Source: Dietzia psychralcaliphila (GTDB taxonomy: Bacteria > Actinomycetota > Actinomycetes > Mycobacteriales > Mycobacteriaceae). From it: a stretch of DNA of 64,000 nucleotides. Both the position numbers and the translations under genes were made by a program. The notes under the pieces are model-generated. The model ran no database searches, was not told the DNA's origin, and saw nothing but the letters and a program-made list of their open reading frames with translations. How positions within the stretch are numbered: position 1 is the stretch's first letter; the number at the start of each line of letters is the position of its first letter. The DNA is taken from NCBI RefSeq assembly GCF_003096095.1, contig NZ_CP015453.1, forward strand, positions 1,736,001 to 1,800,000. The letters are read 5' to 3'. Shown here in pieces: positions 24,771 to 32,768 of this stretch.

Positions 24771-26165
24771 TCAGGCGCAGCAGGAGGTGGGTAGTTCGGT
24801 GTGGAAGGTGCCTGCGACCAGGCGCAGGGCTTCGGAAGTGGTCAAATAGGGAGCCCAGGTGTCGGCGATCTGGCGGGTAGTCATCCCGGCTGTGATGGCG
24901 TAGGTGGCCGCGAGCATGATTTCTCCGGCGCGGTCTCCGATGGCGCTGAGTCCGAGGATCCTCCCGGTTTCTATTTCGGCGACCATCTTGATCGCCCCGC
25001 GGGTGTCCTGGTCGATCAAGGCGCGCGGCAGGTCCTCGAAGCTCATCACTCGGGATTGGCATCGGTGCCCGGCGGCCCGGGCTGCGGCTTCGGTGAGCCC
25101 GGCGGTGGCCAGTTGGGGGCGGGAGAAGATCACCGTCGGCAGTCCGGTGTAGTCGACGACCTCGGCTGGGCCCTGCGGATCGGTCCGAAGAGCGTTGACG
25201 GCGGCGGCCTTCCCAGTGGCAGCAGCGACGTAGACGAACTGGGGTGCCGAGGTGACGTCACCGGCGGCGAAGACCCGCCGGTTGGTGGTGCGCTGATGCT
25301 CGTCGACAAGGATGAATCCGTCCGGGTCGGTGGTGATTCCTGCGGCTGGCAGGTTGAGGCGGTCTGTGGACGGGCGACGCCCGGTGGCCACCAGTAGACG
25401 CTCTGCGCAGAGGCTGCGGCCCGAAGCGGTGCGGACTGTGACCTGTGCGTTCTGCCGGTCGACAGAGGTGGCGTGCTCCTCGACCACCGTGATCCCGTCC
25501 TGGGCCAGGGCCTGACGAAGGATGGCGACCATTTCCGGCTCGGCAGCAGGGGTGATCCTGCCGATGATGGTCACCCGGGTGCCCAGATGGGCGAAGAGTT
25601 GGGCCTGTTCGATACCGACGTAGCCACCGCCGATGACGATCATGGAGTCGGGAAGTTCAGTTAATTCCATGGCGGCGGTCGAGGTCAGATACCCCACCTC
25701 GTCCAGCCCGGTTACGTCCTTCGGTAGTGCCGGTTCTGCTCCGGTGGCCAGTACCACCGAACCGGCCGCCACCGGATCCCCATCCATCACCAGAGTGTCG
25801 GGATCGAGGAAGGAAGCCTCCCCACGGCGGATTTCGAAGCCATGGGCGTTCGCGACGTCGGCGTATTTGGTCTCTCGCAGTCGAGTGACCAGCTGGTCCT
25901 TCTGCGTGACCAGCGCTCCCAGATCAACGTCCCGGGCGAGGGTGGGGACCCCGGGGAAGGGATTGGTCAGTGCGGCTTGGCGGGTGCTGGCAGCGGCCAG
26001 CAGCGCCTTGGACGGGACGCACCCGATGTTCACGCAGGTGCCGCCGATGGTGCCGCGCTCGATCACCAGCACCGTCCTGCCGGCCTGCCGCGCGGTGATA
26101 GCGGCCGCCATGGCTGCCCCGCCGGAGCCCACCACCGCCAAATCGAATTCGAAACCCGGTTCCAT
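24771..26165 (-). CDS. merA: Mercuric reductase
   Basis: FAD-dependent NADPH:Hg(II) oxidoreductase converting Hg2+ to Hg0 in the cytoplasm; 464 residues. It has an N-terminal FAD fold (LAVVGSGGAAMAAAI), the redox disulfide GGTCVNIGCVPSK (Cys44/Cys49), an NADPH fold (MIVIGGGYVGIE) and a second FAD motif (RRVFAAGDV). The C-terminal vicinal cysteine pair ends the protein (SCCA, Cys462/Cys463), which is specific to MerA among disulfide reductases. There is no N-terminal HMA domain. GAGAGGGG precedes ATG 26165. Transcribed from the MerR operator at 26201-26224. No merT/merP/merB is seen nearby. Confidence 0.96.
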   Translation of the reverse strand: MEPGFEFDLAVVGSGGAAMAAAITARQAGRTVLVIERGTIGGTCVNIGCVPSKALLAAASTRQAALTNPFPGVPTLARDVDLGALVTQKDQLVTRLRETKYADVANAHGFEIRRGEASFLDPDTLVMDGDPVAAGSVVLATGAEPALPKDVTGLDEVGYLTSTAAMELTELPDSMIVIGGGYVGIEQAQLFAHLGTRVTIIGRITPAAEPEMVAILRQALAQDGITVVEEHATSVDRQNAQVTVRTASGRSLCAERLLVATGRRPSTDRLNLPAAGITTDPDGFILVDEHQRTTNRRVFAAGDVTSAPQFVYVAAATGKAAAVNALRTDPQGPAEVVDYTGLPTVIFSRPQLATAGLTEAAARAAGHRCQSRVMSFEDLPRALIDQDTRGAIKMVAEIETGRILGLSAIGDRAGEIMLAATYAITAGMTTRQIADTWAPYLTTSEALRLVAGTFHTELPTSCCA

Positions 26166-26200
26166 CAGATGGCCCCTCTCTTTCTTCGCTCATTAGGATG

Positions 26201-26224
26201 GACCTTCCAGCGCACTGGAAGGTC
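26201..26224. promoter_or_regulatory. MerR-family operator and merA promoter
   Basis: A perfect palindrome, GACCTTCCAG, CGCA, CTGGAAGGTC, lies between divergent merA and merR. On the merA strand TTGACC forms the -35 and a CCATCC/CATCCT hexamer follows after 19-20 bp, the overlong spacer that MerR-family activators untwist. The arms match the CueR/MerR-type ACCTTCC-GGAAGGT pattern. Confidence 0.88.
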
Positions 26225-26257
26225 AAACCAGGCGGTTTCGAAGGAACGGTAATTTCA

Positions 26258-26647
26258 ATGAGGATCGGCGAACTGGCTGCCACGGCGGGCACCACTCCGA
26301 AAACCCTTCGCTACTACGAATCCGTGGGCCTGCTCCCGCCCCCACAACGAACCCTCAACGGTTACCGTGACTACCCCGAGCACGTCATCTCCCGGCTCGA
26401 TTTCATCCGGCGGGGCCAGAGCGCGGGACTATCGCTTGCCCGCATCGGTGAGATCCTCCGGATTCGCGATGACGGACAGGCACCTTGCGCTCACGTCGAC
26501 ACGCTCCTGGTGACTCGACTGGACGAGATCGACCAGCAGATAGCCGACCTTTTGCAGCTGCGTCAGGCAGTCGCCCAGCTCCAGTCCGCCAACCGCACAG
26601 TGGACCCTGCGACCTGCCAAGCCGAGACGATCTGCCACTACCTCTGA
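26258..26647 (+). CDS. merR: MerR-family metal-responsive regulator
   Basis: A 129-residue activator/repressor from ATG 26258. The HTH is MRIGELAATAGTTPKTLRYYE, followed by a dimerisation helix. The metal-binding part has a cysteine at the start of that helix (APCAHVDTLL) and two at the C-terminus (DPATCQAETICHYL), the three-cysteine pattern of MerR mercury sensors. The longer frame to 26198 would read through the operator. It is divergent from merA, which it presumably controls. CueR-type copper or Cd/Pb sensing is less likely given merA, but possible. Confidence 0.9.
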   Translation: MRIGELAATAGTTPKTLRYYESVGLLPPPQRTLNGYRDYPEHVISRLDFIRRGQSAGLSLARIGEILRIRDDGQAPCAHVDTLLVTRLDEIDQQIADLLQLRQAVAQLQSANRTVDPATCQAETICHYL

Positions 26648-26722
26648 CTGGCGGTGCTGTGGCCCATGCGGGACGCACCTGGCTTCCCTGCCAGCCGGTG
26701 GCCGCGACCCGGCGGGGGGTTG

Positions 26723-27319
26723 TCAGGCGAGTCTCATGGTGGTCAGGCAGGTGAGGTCCTGGTCTCCGGTGGCGATCGGAACAGTGGCCGACTTGTCGTC
26801 GTAATCGATGGTGAGCGTGGCAGTGATGTCTCGCGGTAGCCAGAATCCGAGGAAGCCGTTGTCATAGGTGGTGCGTGGTTCGTCGATGAGGGTGTCTCCG
26901 GTGGCGGTATCGGTGATGGTGACGTACACCTCCTCGGTGGCCATCTCACCGCGGCAGGTGGTCAGGCTGTGGAACTGGCAGGGGTGGGTGCTGGTGCTGT
27001 AGGGCGCCACTGACAGATAGAACTGGTCATCTGGCATAGGCATCGTTGCGAGGCTCACATCGCCACTGGTCAAGACCAGTTCGTTCGGCTGCACCGAGGC
27101 GATCAGATCATCCGGCCTATCGGCCACGGGCATGGTGTCGAGTTTGTTGATGATCTGGGGCGCGTCGAGACCGGCGAGACCGTAGGACTCCAACGAGGTG
27201 ACGGGTGGTTCTGTCGACGCGTTGCCTGACGGTCCGGTCGAGCAGCCGGCGAGAGTCAACGCGGCGGCAGCAAGGAACGCGGATGCGACTCGTCGCCGAG
27301 AGGTGTCGGTGGTTGTCAT
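26723..27319 (-). CDS. cueP: CueP-family copper-binding lipoprotein
   Basis: Extracytoplasmic copper-binding protein of 198 residues from ATG 27319. A lipoprotein signal with LAGC (about Cys25) precedes a domain containing MPVADRPDDLIASVQPNEL and the characteristic C-x-F-H-S-L-T-T-C segment (PCQFHSLTTCRGEM). It ends DLTCLTTMRLA. These features match CueP proteins, which in Salmonella store copper and help metallate superoxide dismutase. It starts 5 nt after copB stops, so it is the distal gene of the copB operon. Confidence 0.9.
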   Translation of the reverse strand: MTTTDTSRRRVASAFLAAAALTLAGCSTGPSGNASTEPPVTSLESYGLAGLDAPQIINKLDTMPVADRPDDLIASVQPNELVLTSGDVSLATMPMPDDQFYLSVAPYSTSTHPCQFHSLTTCRGEMATEEVYVTITDTATGDTLIDEPRTTYDNGFLGFWLPRDITATLTIDYDDKSATVPIATGDQDLTCLTTMRLA

Positions 27320-27324
27320 GGTGG

Positions 27325-29499
27325 TTATCCTCGCTCCATCGCTCTTGTGACGGATTCTGGGCTCAGGTCGAGGCGCCGCAGCAGCTGGGCGTTGAGAGCG
27401 ACAACGACTGTCGATAGCGACATGAGGATGGCGCCGACGCTCATGGGCAGCACGAATCCGACCGGGGCCAATACGCCAGCGGCGAGAGGCACGGCGGCGA
27501 GGTTGTAGCCGGCGGCCCACCACAGGTTCTGTTTCATTTTGCGGTAGCTCGCGCGGGAGAGTTCGATGACCGAGAGCACCGAGCGCGGATCCGAGCTGGC
27601 CAGGATCACCCCGGCGGAGCCAATCGCCACGTCGGTCCCGGCGCCGATGGCGATGCCGACGTCGGCTTGGGCCAGCGCCGGGGCGTCATTGACCCCATCG
27701 CCGACCATGGCGACCTTGCGGCCCTCGTGCTGGAGCTGGGCGACCTTGGCGGCCTTGTCTTCGGGCCGGACCCCGGCGAAGACCCGGTCGATGCCCAGTT
27801 CGGCGGCGACGGTGTCGGCGACGGCCTGAGCATCGCCGGTGATCATGACGACCTGCGCACCGGCAGCATGGAGCGCGTCGACGGCGTCACGGGACTCGGG
27901 CCGGATCTCATCGGCCAACCGCAGCGCACCGATCACCCGACCATTGGCGAGGATGTGCAGGATGATCGCGCCCTCGGTGCGCCAGTGATCGGCGACAGGG
28001 AGTTCGTCGCGGCCATGCTGGTCGAGTAGGTAGGGGCCACCGACCTCGACCACGGTGCCGTCCACCGTGGCCTTCACACCCACAGCTGGCGAGGAGGAGA
28101 AGTCGGTCGCCTTCGACACGGCCAGTTCGCGGGCTCGCGCGGCCCCGATCACAGCTCTGGCGAGCGGGTGCTCACTGTCGCTCTCGGCCGCGGCAGCGAG
28201 GGCAAGCACCTCGTCTTGGGTGTGTCCTTCGATCGGTTCGATCCCGGTGACGGTGGGTTCGCCCTTGGTCAGGGTGCCGGTCTTGTCGAACAGCACGGAG
28301 TTCACCGTTCGCATCGATTCCAGCGCGAGGCGGTCCTTGATCAGCACGCCGCCGCGGGCGGCGCGTTCGGTGGCGATCGAGACCACCAGCGGGATCGCCA
28401 ATCCCAGGGCGTGCGGGCAGGCGATCACCAGCACGGTGATCGTGCGAACCACCGCCGCATCCGGCAACCCCAGGACACTCCAGATGACAGCGGTGATCAC
28501 GGCCGATGCGAGGGCGAACCAGAACAACCACCCGGCCGCGGTGTCGGCGATGCGCTGGGCACGCGAGGAGGATGCCTGCGCGTCGGCCACCAGCTTCTGA
28601 ATTCCGGCCAGGGCTGTGTCGTCACCGATTGCGGAGACTTCGACGCGCAAGCCGGAGTCGGTGGCCACCGTGCCGGCGACCACTTGCTCGCCGATTTCAC
28701 GGCGGACCGGCTTGGATTCGCCGGTGACCATGGATTCGTCCATGCTGGCCGAGCCGTCGATGATCTTGCCGTCGGCGGGCACAGAAGCGCCGGGGCGGAC
28801 GATCACGACGTCACCGACCGCCAGGTCGACCGGTGGGACTGTGACCACGTCGTCGCCGTCGAGCTTCTCGGCCTCATCGGGTAGCAGTGCCGCCAGGGAA
28901 TCGAGTGCAGAGGTGGTTTGCGCCAGGGAGCGCATCTCGATCCAGTGGCCCAGCAGCATGATGACCACCAGCAGGGCCAGTTCCCACCAGAAGTTCAGCT
29001 CATGGTCCAACAAGCTCAGGCTCGCGCCCCAGGAGGCGATGAACGCCACGGTGATTGCCAGGCCGATGAGAAGCATCATGCCGGGTTGACGAGCGCGTAC
29101 CTCGGAGAGTGCGCCGGTCAGGAACGGTCGGCCGCCCCAGACATACATCACCGTGCCCAGGGCGGGGGAGAGCCACCACACCCAGTCGGCCTCGGGGAGT
29201 TGGTAACCCAGGAGGTGGGCGAACATCTCGTTGAAGGCCACCACCGGTACCGCCAAGACGAGCATGATCCAGAAAAGACGTCGGAACTGCCCGACGTGGT
29301 CTGCGTGCCCGGCATGACCGCCGTGGTCTTCATGGCCGGCGTGATGCTGCCCTGCGTGGCCGTGGCCGGTGGTGTCGTGGGGCGCATCCGGGTGATGATG
29401 CTCGGCTACCGCCGCGCCCTTATCGTCGAGGTGCCCGGCCGCGTCGCCACCGGATCCGTGGCGGTGGGCGTGGTGATGATGATCGTGCGGTTGACTCAT
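27325..29499 (-). CDS. copB: CopB-type copper/silver P1B-3 ATPase
   Basis: Copper-exporting ATPase of about 724 residues from ATG 29499 (GGAAG upstream). The N-terminus is a long His-rich tail (DHHHHAHRHG and further HGHAGQHHAGHEDHGGH) instead of HMA domains. The transmembrane motif is CPH (IACPHALGLAIPLV), the mark of the P1B-3 subgroup. TGES, DKTGTLT, the HP motif (SEHPLARA) and MVGDGVNDAPALA are intact. The start overlaps a small cysteine-rich ORF by ATGA. CueP follows. Confidence 0.95.
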   Translation of the reverse strand: MSQPHDHHHHAHRHGSGGDAAGHLDDKGAAVAEHHHPDAPHDTTGHGHAGQHHAGHEDHGGHAGHADHVGQFRRLFWIMLVLAVPVVAFNEMFAHLLGYQLPEADWVWWLSPALGTVMYVWGGRPFLTGALSEVRARQPGMMLLIGLAITVAFIASWGASLSLLDHELNFWWELALLVVIMLLGHWIEMRSLAQTTSALDSLAALLPDEAEKLDGDDVVTVPPVDLAVGDVVIVRPGASVPADGKIIDGSASMDESMVTGESKPVRREIGEQVVAGTVATDSGLRVEVSAIGDDTALAGIQKLVADAQASSSRAQRIADTAAGWLFWFALASAVITAVIWSVLGLPDAAVVRTITVLVIACPHALGLAIPLVVSIATERAARGGVLIKDRLALESMRTVNSVLFDKTGTLTKGEPTVTGIEPIEGHTQDEVLALAAAAESDSEHPLARAVIGAARARELAVSKATDFSSSPAVGVKATVDGTVVEVGGPYLLDQHGRDELPVADHWRTEGAIILHILANGRVIGALRLADEIRPESRDAVDALHAAGAQVVMITGDAQAVADTVAAELGIDRVFAGVRPEDKAAKVAQLQHEGRKVAMVGDGVNDAPALAQADVGIAIGAGTDVAIGSAGVILASSDPRSVLSVIELSRASYRKMKQNLWWAAGYNLAAVPLAAGVLAPVGFVLPMSVGAILMSLSTVVVALNAQLLRRLDLSPESVTRAMERG

Positions 29500-29690
29500 T
29501 CGTTCACTTCCGTCTTGTCGCGTGCGGCCTGGTTGGCGTGATCTTCGGGCCGCAGGCGTCCGGGGGCTTCGATATCCACTATTTCCGAGGGAGTGGAACA
29601 GCACGAACACGACTCCCTGAGTGTCCAGGACGATGTCCGCCTCGCGCAGCCGAGGCGGCTCGCGGCAAATTGATTTGGTTCAATGAACAT
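29496..29690 (-). CDS. Small cysteine-rich ORF coupled to copB
   Basis: A 64-residue frame from ATG 29690 whose TGA overlaps the copB ATG (ATGA, 29496-29499). Its middle reads LRESCSCCSTPSEIVDIEAP, followed by a charged tail. It could be a copper-sensing leader peptide whose translation sets copB expression, or a small copper-binding protein. I do not recognise a family. No clear Shine-Dalgarno precedes ATG 29690, so a later start is possible. Confidence 0.45.
   Translation of the reverse strand: MFIEPNQFAASRLGCARRTSSWTLRESCSCCSTPSEIVDIEAPGRLRPEDHANQAARDKTEVNE
29678..29688. promoter_or_regulatory. AT-rich dyad between divergent copB and copZ-like genes
   Basis: GTTCA, A, TGAAC forms an 11-bp dyad inside an AT-rich island (about 29669-29698) that contrasts with the GC-rich surroundings. 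It resembles ArsR-type TTGAA/TTCAA operators. The regulator is not known. Confidence 0.4.
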
Positions 29691-29777
29691 TATTTTGTGG
29701 TCCGTAGACTGAGGCTATCGATCGAACACATCAGTGCACGGTCGGTGCCGGGAATTCAGTAGAGAAAGGATCACACT

Positions 29778-30011
29778 GTGAGTACTTCCACCACCATTCA
29801 CACTCTTCTTCGCGCCGAGGGCTTTTCCTGCCCGTCGTGTGTGTCGAAGATCGAGAAGCGGGTCGGCCGTCTGAAGGGCGTCGAGAAGGTGGAGGTCCAC
29901 TTCGCCTCCGCGCGTATCGAAGTCGACCACGACCCGGACGTCACCAGTGTCGACGACATCGTCGCCGCCATCGCCAAGGCCGGCTACACCGCACGCCCCT
30001 CGGCATTCTGA
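29778..30011 (+). CDS. copZ: CopZ-like HMA-domain metallochaperone
   Basis: A 77-residue single HMA domain. The metal loop is GFSCPSCVSKIEKRV (Cys18/Cys21), then a ferredoxin-like pattern VEKVEVHFASARIEVDHD. CPSC is a slight variant of the usual CxxC loop. The start is GTG 29778, after GAAAGGATC. It precedes the CPG-motif ATPase by 92 bp and probably hands metal to it. Confidence 0.9.
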   Translation: MSTSTTIHTLLRAEGFSCPSCVSKIEKRVGRLKGVEKVEVHFASARIEVDHDPDVTSVDDIVAAIAKAGYTARPSAF

Positions 30012-30103
30012 CCCTAGGCCGCCCACCCCGGACGAGTCCTCTCGTCTTCCGGAGTTCGTGGGCGACCACACCGACTTTTCATGTCCTGAAAGGACACAAC
30101 GTC

Positions 30104-32104
30104 ATGAACGGTTTCCGCCGATGGGTTTACGGCAAATGGTCGGTCCCGACTAGTGCCGGTGTGCTCATTGTCATTTCCCTGCTGCTCGAGCATGTGTTGA
30201 GCGATGCGCTCAATCCGGCGATCAGTTCCCAATGGTGGGTCGATGCCGGCGAACACGCCACTACCTCGTCGGTCTTCACGTTGTCTAACGCGTTCATGCT
30301 CGCGGCGGCGATCGTGGCCGGCTACGGCATCGCCATCGCGGCGATCCGCGCACTCCTTGTCAAGCACATCGCCATTGACCTCCTCGTGTCGATCGCGGCG
30401 ATCGGCGCCATCATCATCGGCAACTTCTGGGAAGCCGCGGCGGTGACGTTCCTGTTCGCCATCGGTCACGCACTCGAGGCGGCGACCATCAACAAGACCC
30501 GCTCCGCCCTGGCGGAACTTGTGGCCGTGGCCCCAGACTCCGCCATCGTCATGCGTGACGGCGAACAGCAGGAGGTCTCCGCGGCCGAGGTGCGGATGGG
30601 CGAGATCGTCCTGGTGAAGAACGGCGCCAAGGTGCCGGTGGACGGCCAGGTCGTGGCCGGCACCGGCGCGATTGACGAGGCTTCCATCACTGGCGAGTCC
30701 ATGCCGGTGGAGAAGTCCAAGTCGGATCAGGTGTTTGCCGGTACCGTCTCCCGCGGCGGCTTCCTGCAGGTGCTCGCCACCGGCATCGGCGCCGATACCA
30801 CCCTGGCGCGCATCATCCACCGTGTGGAGGAGGCACAGGACGCCAAGGCCAGGACCCAGGCGTTTATCGACCGGTTCTCCGTCTGGTACACCCCGGCCGT
30901 CATGGTTCTGGCGCTGGTGGCCGGTCTGATCTCCGGTGACATCGTGCTGGCGCTGACTCTGTTGGTCATCGGTTGCCCCGGCGCGCTGGTCATCTCGATC
31001 CCGGTCGCGATCGTCTCCGGTATCGGTCGTTCCGCCCGTAACGGCATCTTGATCAAGGGTGGAGAGTTCCTCGAGACCTCCGCGAAGATCTCGGCGGTCG
31101 CCGTCGACAAGACCGGCACCCTGACCGAGGGTCGCCCGCAGTTGACCGACATCATCGTGTTGGCCCCGGAGTTCGACCGCACTGACGTGCTGCGGTGGGC
31201 CGCGGCCGCCGAGGCCGGATCCGAGCACCCGCTCGCCCGACCGATCCTCGACACCGCTCGCACCGAACGTGTGGGCCCCGAGGGCATCCCGGGCACCGTG
31301 ACCCCGGTGCCGGGCAAGGGCATTGTGTCCGACATCGATGGCACAAGGGTCTTGATCGGCAACGCGCCGCTGTTGGAGCAGTACGGCGTCACCGATGACG
31401 TGGACGCCGCGGCCGCGGCGAGGAAACTCGCCGCGGCGGGTAAGACCCCGATGATCGTGGCCGTGGATAGCGCGGTCATCGGCGTGGTCGCCGTGGCGGA
31501 CCGGGTCCGCGAGGATGCGCCGGAGATGGTGCGGCGCTTGCACGACGCCGGCGTCGAGAAGGTCGTCATGCTCACCGGCGACACCCGCCTGGTGGCCGAG
31601 GCGATCGGCAAGGCGACCGGGATCGACGAGATCCACGCGGGCCTCCTTCCCGAGGACAAGCTCGACGCGGTATCAAAGCTGCAGCGCGAGGGTCACACCG
31701 TGGCCATGGTCGGCGACGGCGTGAACGACGCCCCCGCGCTGGCCACCGCGAACATCGGCGTCGCGATGGGGGCAGCAGGGTCGGCCGTAGCAGTGGAGAC
31801 CGCGGACATCGCCCTCATGGGCGACAACCTGCTCAAACTCCCGGAGGCGATCGGTCTGGCCAAGCGCACGGTGGCCGTGATGCGGCAGAACATCGCCATC
31901 GCCCTGCTCACCGTGGTCGTTCTCCTGGCAGGCGTCTTCTTTGGCGGCGTGACCATGTCCATCGGCATGTTGGTCCACGAGGGCTCGGTGCTCATCGTGA
32001 TCCTCAACGCCATGAGGCTGATGCGAAACACCCAAGGCTCCACCGCGGTGCCCAAGAGCGAGCGGGTTCGCGCGCAGTCCGACAGAGAGAAGATCCCGGC
32101 CTGA
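30104..32104 (+). CDS. P1B-type metal ATPase with unusual CPG and HEGS motifs
   Basis: Metal-translocating ATPase of about 666 residues from ATG 30104 (GAAAGGACA upstream). It has no N-terminal HMA domain. TGES, DKTGTLT, SEHPLARP and MVGDGVNDAPALA are intact, so catalysis should work. The transmembrane metal motif is CPG (VIGCPGALVISIPVAIV), instead of CPC, SPC or CPH. A later helix reads VHEGSVLIVILNAMRL, where HEGS recalls the HEGGT signature of the P1B-4 group. The substrate cannot be read from the motif; linkage to the copZ-like gene suggests copper or another soft metal. Confidence 0.9.
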   Translation: MNGFRRWVYGKWSVPTSAGVLIVISLLLEHVLSDALNPAISSQWWVDAGEHATTSSVFTLSNAFMLAAAIVAGYGIAIAAIRALLVKHIAIDLLVSIAAIGAIIIGNFWEAAAVTFLFAIGHALEAATINKTRSALAELVAVAPDSAIVMRDGEQQEVSAAEVRMGEIVLVKNGAKVPVDGQVVAGTGAIDEASITGESMPVEKSKSDQVFAGTVSRGGFLQVLATGIGADTTLARIIHRVEEAQDAKARTQAFIDRFSVWYTPAVMVLALVAGLISGDIVLALTLLVIGCPGALVISIPVAIVSGIGRSARNGILIKGGEFLETSAKISAVAVDKTGTLTEGRPQLTDIIVLAPEFDRTDVLRWAAAAEAGSEHPLARPILDTARTERVGPEGIPGTVTPVPGKGIVSDIDGTRVLIGNAPLLEQYGVTDDVDAAAAARKLAAAGKTPMIVAVDSAVIGVVAVADRVREDAPEMVRRLHDAGVEKVVMLTGDTRLVAEAIGKATGIDEIHAGLLPEDKLDAVSKLQREGHTVAMVGDGVNDAPALATANIGVAMGAAGSAVAVETADIALMGDNLLKLPEAIGLAKRTVAVMRQNIAIALLTVVVLLAGVFFGGVTMSIGMLVHEGSVLIVILNAMRLMRNTQGSTAVPKSERVRAQSDREKIPA

Positions 32105-32111
32105 AGCCGGC

Positions 32112-32152
32112 CGGGCGCCCGGGGCACCGCGTGAATCCGCCCCGGGCGCCCG
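32112..32152 (+). terminator. Strong GC-rich hairpin after the CPG ATPase
   Basis: Perfect 14-bp arms CGGGCGCCCGGGGC and GCCCCGGGCGCCCG with a 13-nt loop, starting 8 bp after the stop codon. There is no T-tract. Confidence 0.75.
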
Positions 32153-32233
32153 CTCGGCCCCCGATCTCTATCCACCCACTACGGGCCGTTCACCCAGAAT
32201 GGCTGACCAATCCCACCAGGCAAGGAGCAGGAA

Positions 32234-32659
32234 ATGAGCAAGCAGGATTTCTCCATCGAGGGCAACGTCGAGCACTTCACGATCGAGGACGTGGCCCGGG
32301 CGAACCCGGACTTCCGCAAGGTCCTGTGGACCGGCAAGTACGCCCAGATCGTTCTCATGACCATTCCGGTCGGCGGTGAGATCGGGGACGAGGTCCACGA
32401 GAACACCGACCAGATCCTCACCTTCGTCTCCGGCACCGGCGAAGCCGACCTGCAGGGCCACACCCATGTGGTGGAGTCCGGCGACCAGTGCGCGGTAGCC
32501 GCGGGCGCCCGACACAATTTCCGCAACACCGGCGACGAACCCCTTGTGCTCTACACCATCTACAGTCCGCCGGAGCACGCCGCCGACAGCGCTTACACCA
32601 CCAAGGACGAGGCCGACGCTGCCGAGGCTGCCGGCGAGGACGAACCCCCCAAGGCCTGA
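32234..32659 (+). CDS. Cupin-domain protein
   Basis: A 141-residue single-domain cupin. The first cupin motif is PVGGEIGDEVHENTDQILTF, the second GDQCAVAAGARHNFRN. It resembles small mannose-6-phosphate-isomerase-like cupins of unknown substrate. The tail is acidic (ADAAEAAGEDEPP). AGGAG precedes the ATG. It is flanked by hairpins at 32112-32152 and 32674-32696, so it is probably monocistronic. Confidence 0.88.
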   Translation: MSKQDFSIEGNVEHFTIEDVARANPDFRKVLWTGKYAQIVLMTIPVGGEIGDEVHENTDQILTFVSGTGEADLQGHTHVVESGDQCAVAAGARHNFRNTGDEPLVLYTIYSPPEHAADSAYTTKDEADAAEAAGEDEPPKA

Positions 32660-32673
32660 TCCTGCCGCTCGGG

Positions 32674-32696
32674 GAGGCCGACCACCAGTCGGCCTC
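32674..32696 (+). terminator. Hairpin after the cupin gene
   Basis: Perfect 9-bp stem GAGGCCGAC / GTCGGCCTC with a 5-nt loop, 14 bp after the stop. Confidence 0.65.
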
Positions 32697-32768
32697 GCCG
32701 GACCGCTGTCGCGCAGTACGTCGTCTATTTTTCCCGAGTATCCGCAAATGAAAGAAGCTGTTGTCACC

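Noticed and set aside
30014..31636. 540-residue minus-strand frame
   Set aside because: Antisense of the CPG ATPase; composition is His/Asp/Arg-rich as expected of a shadow.
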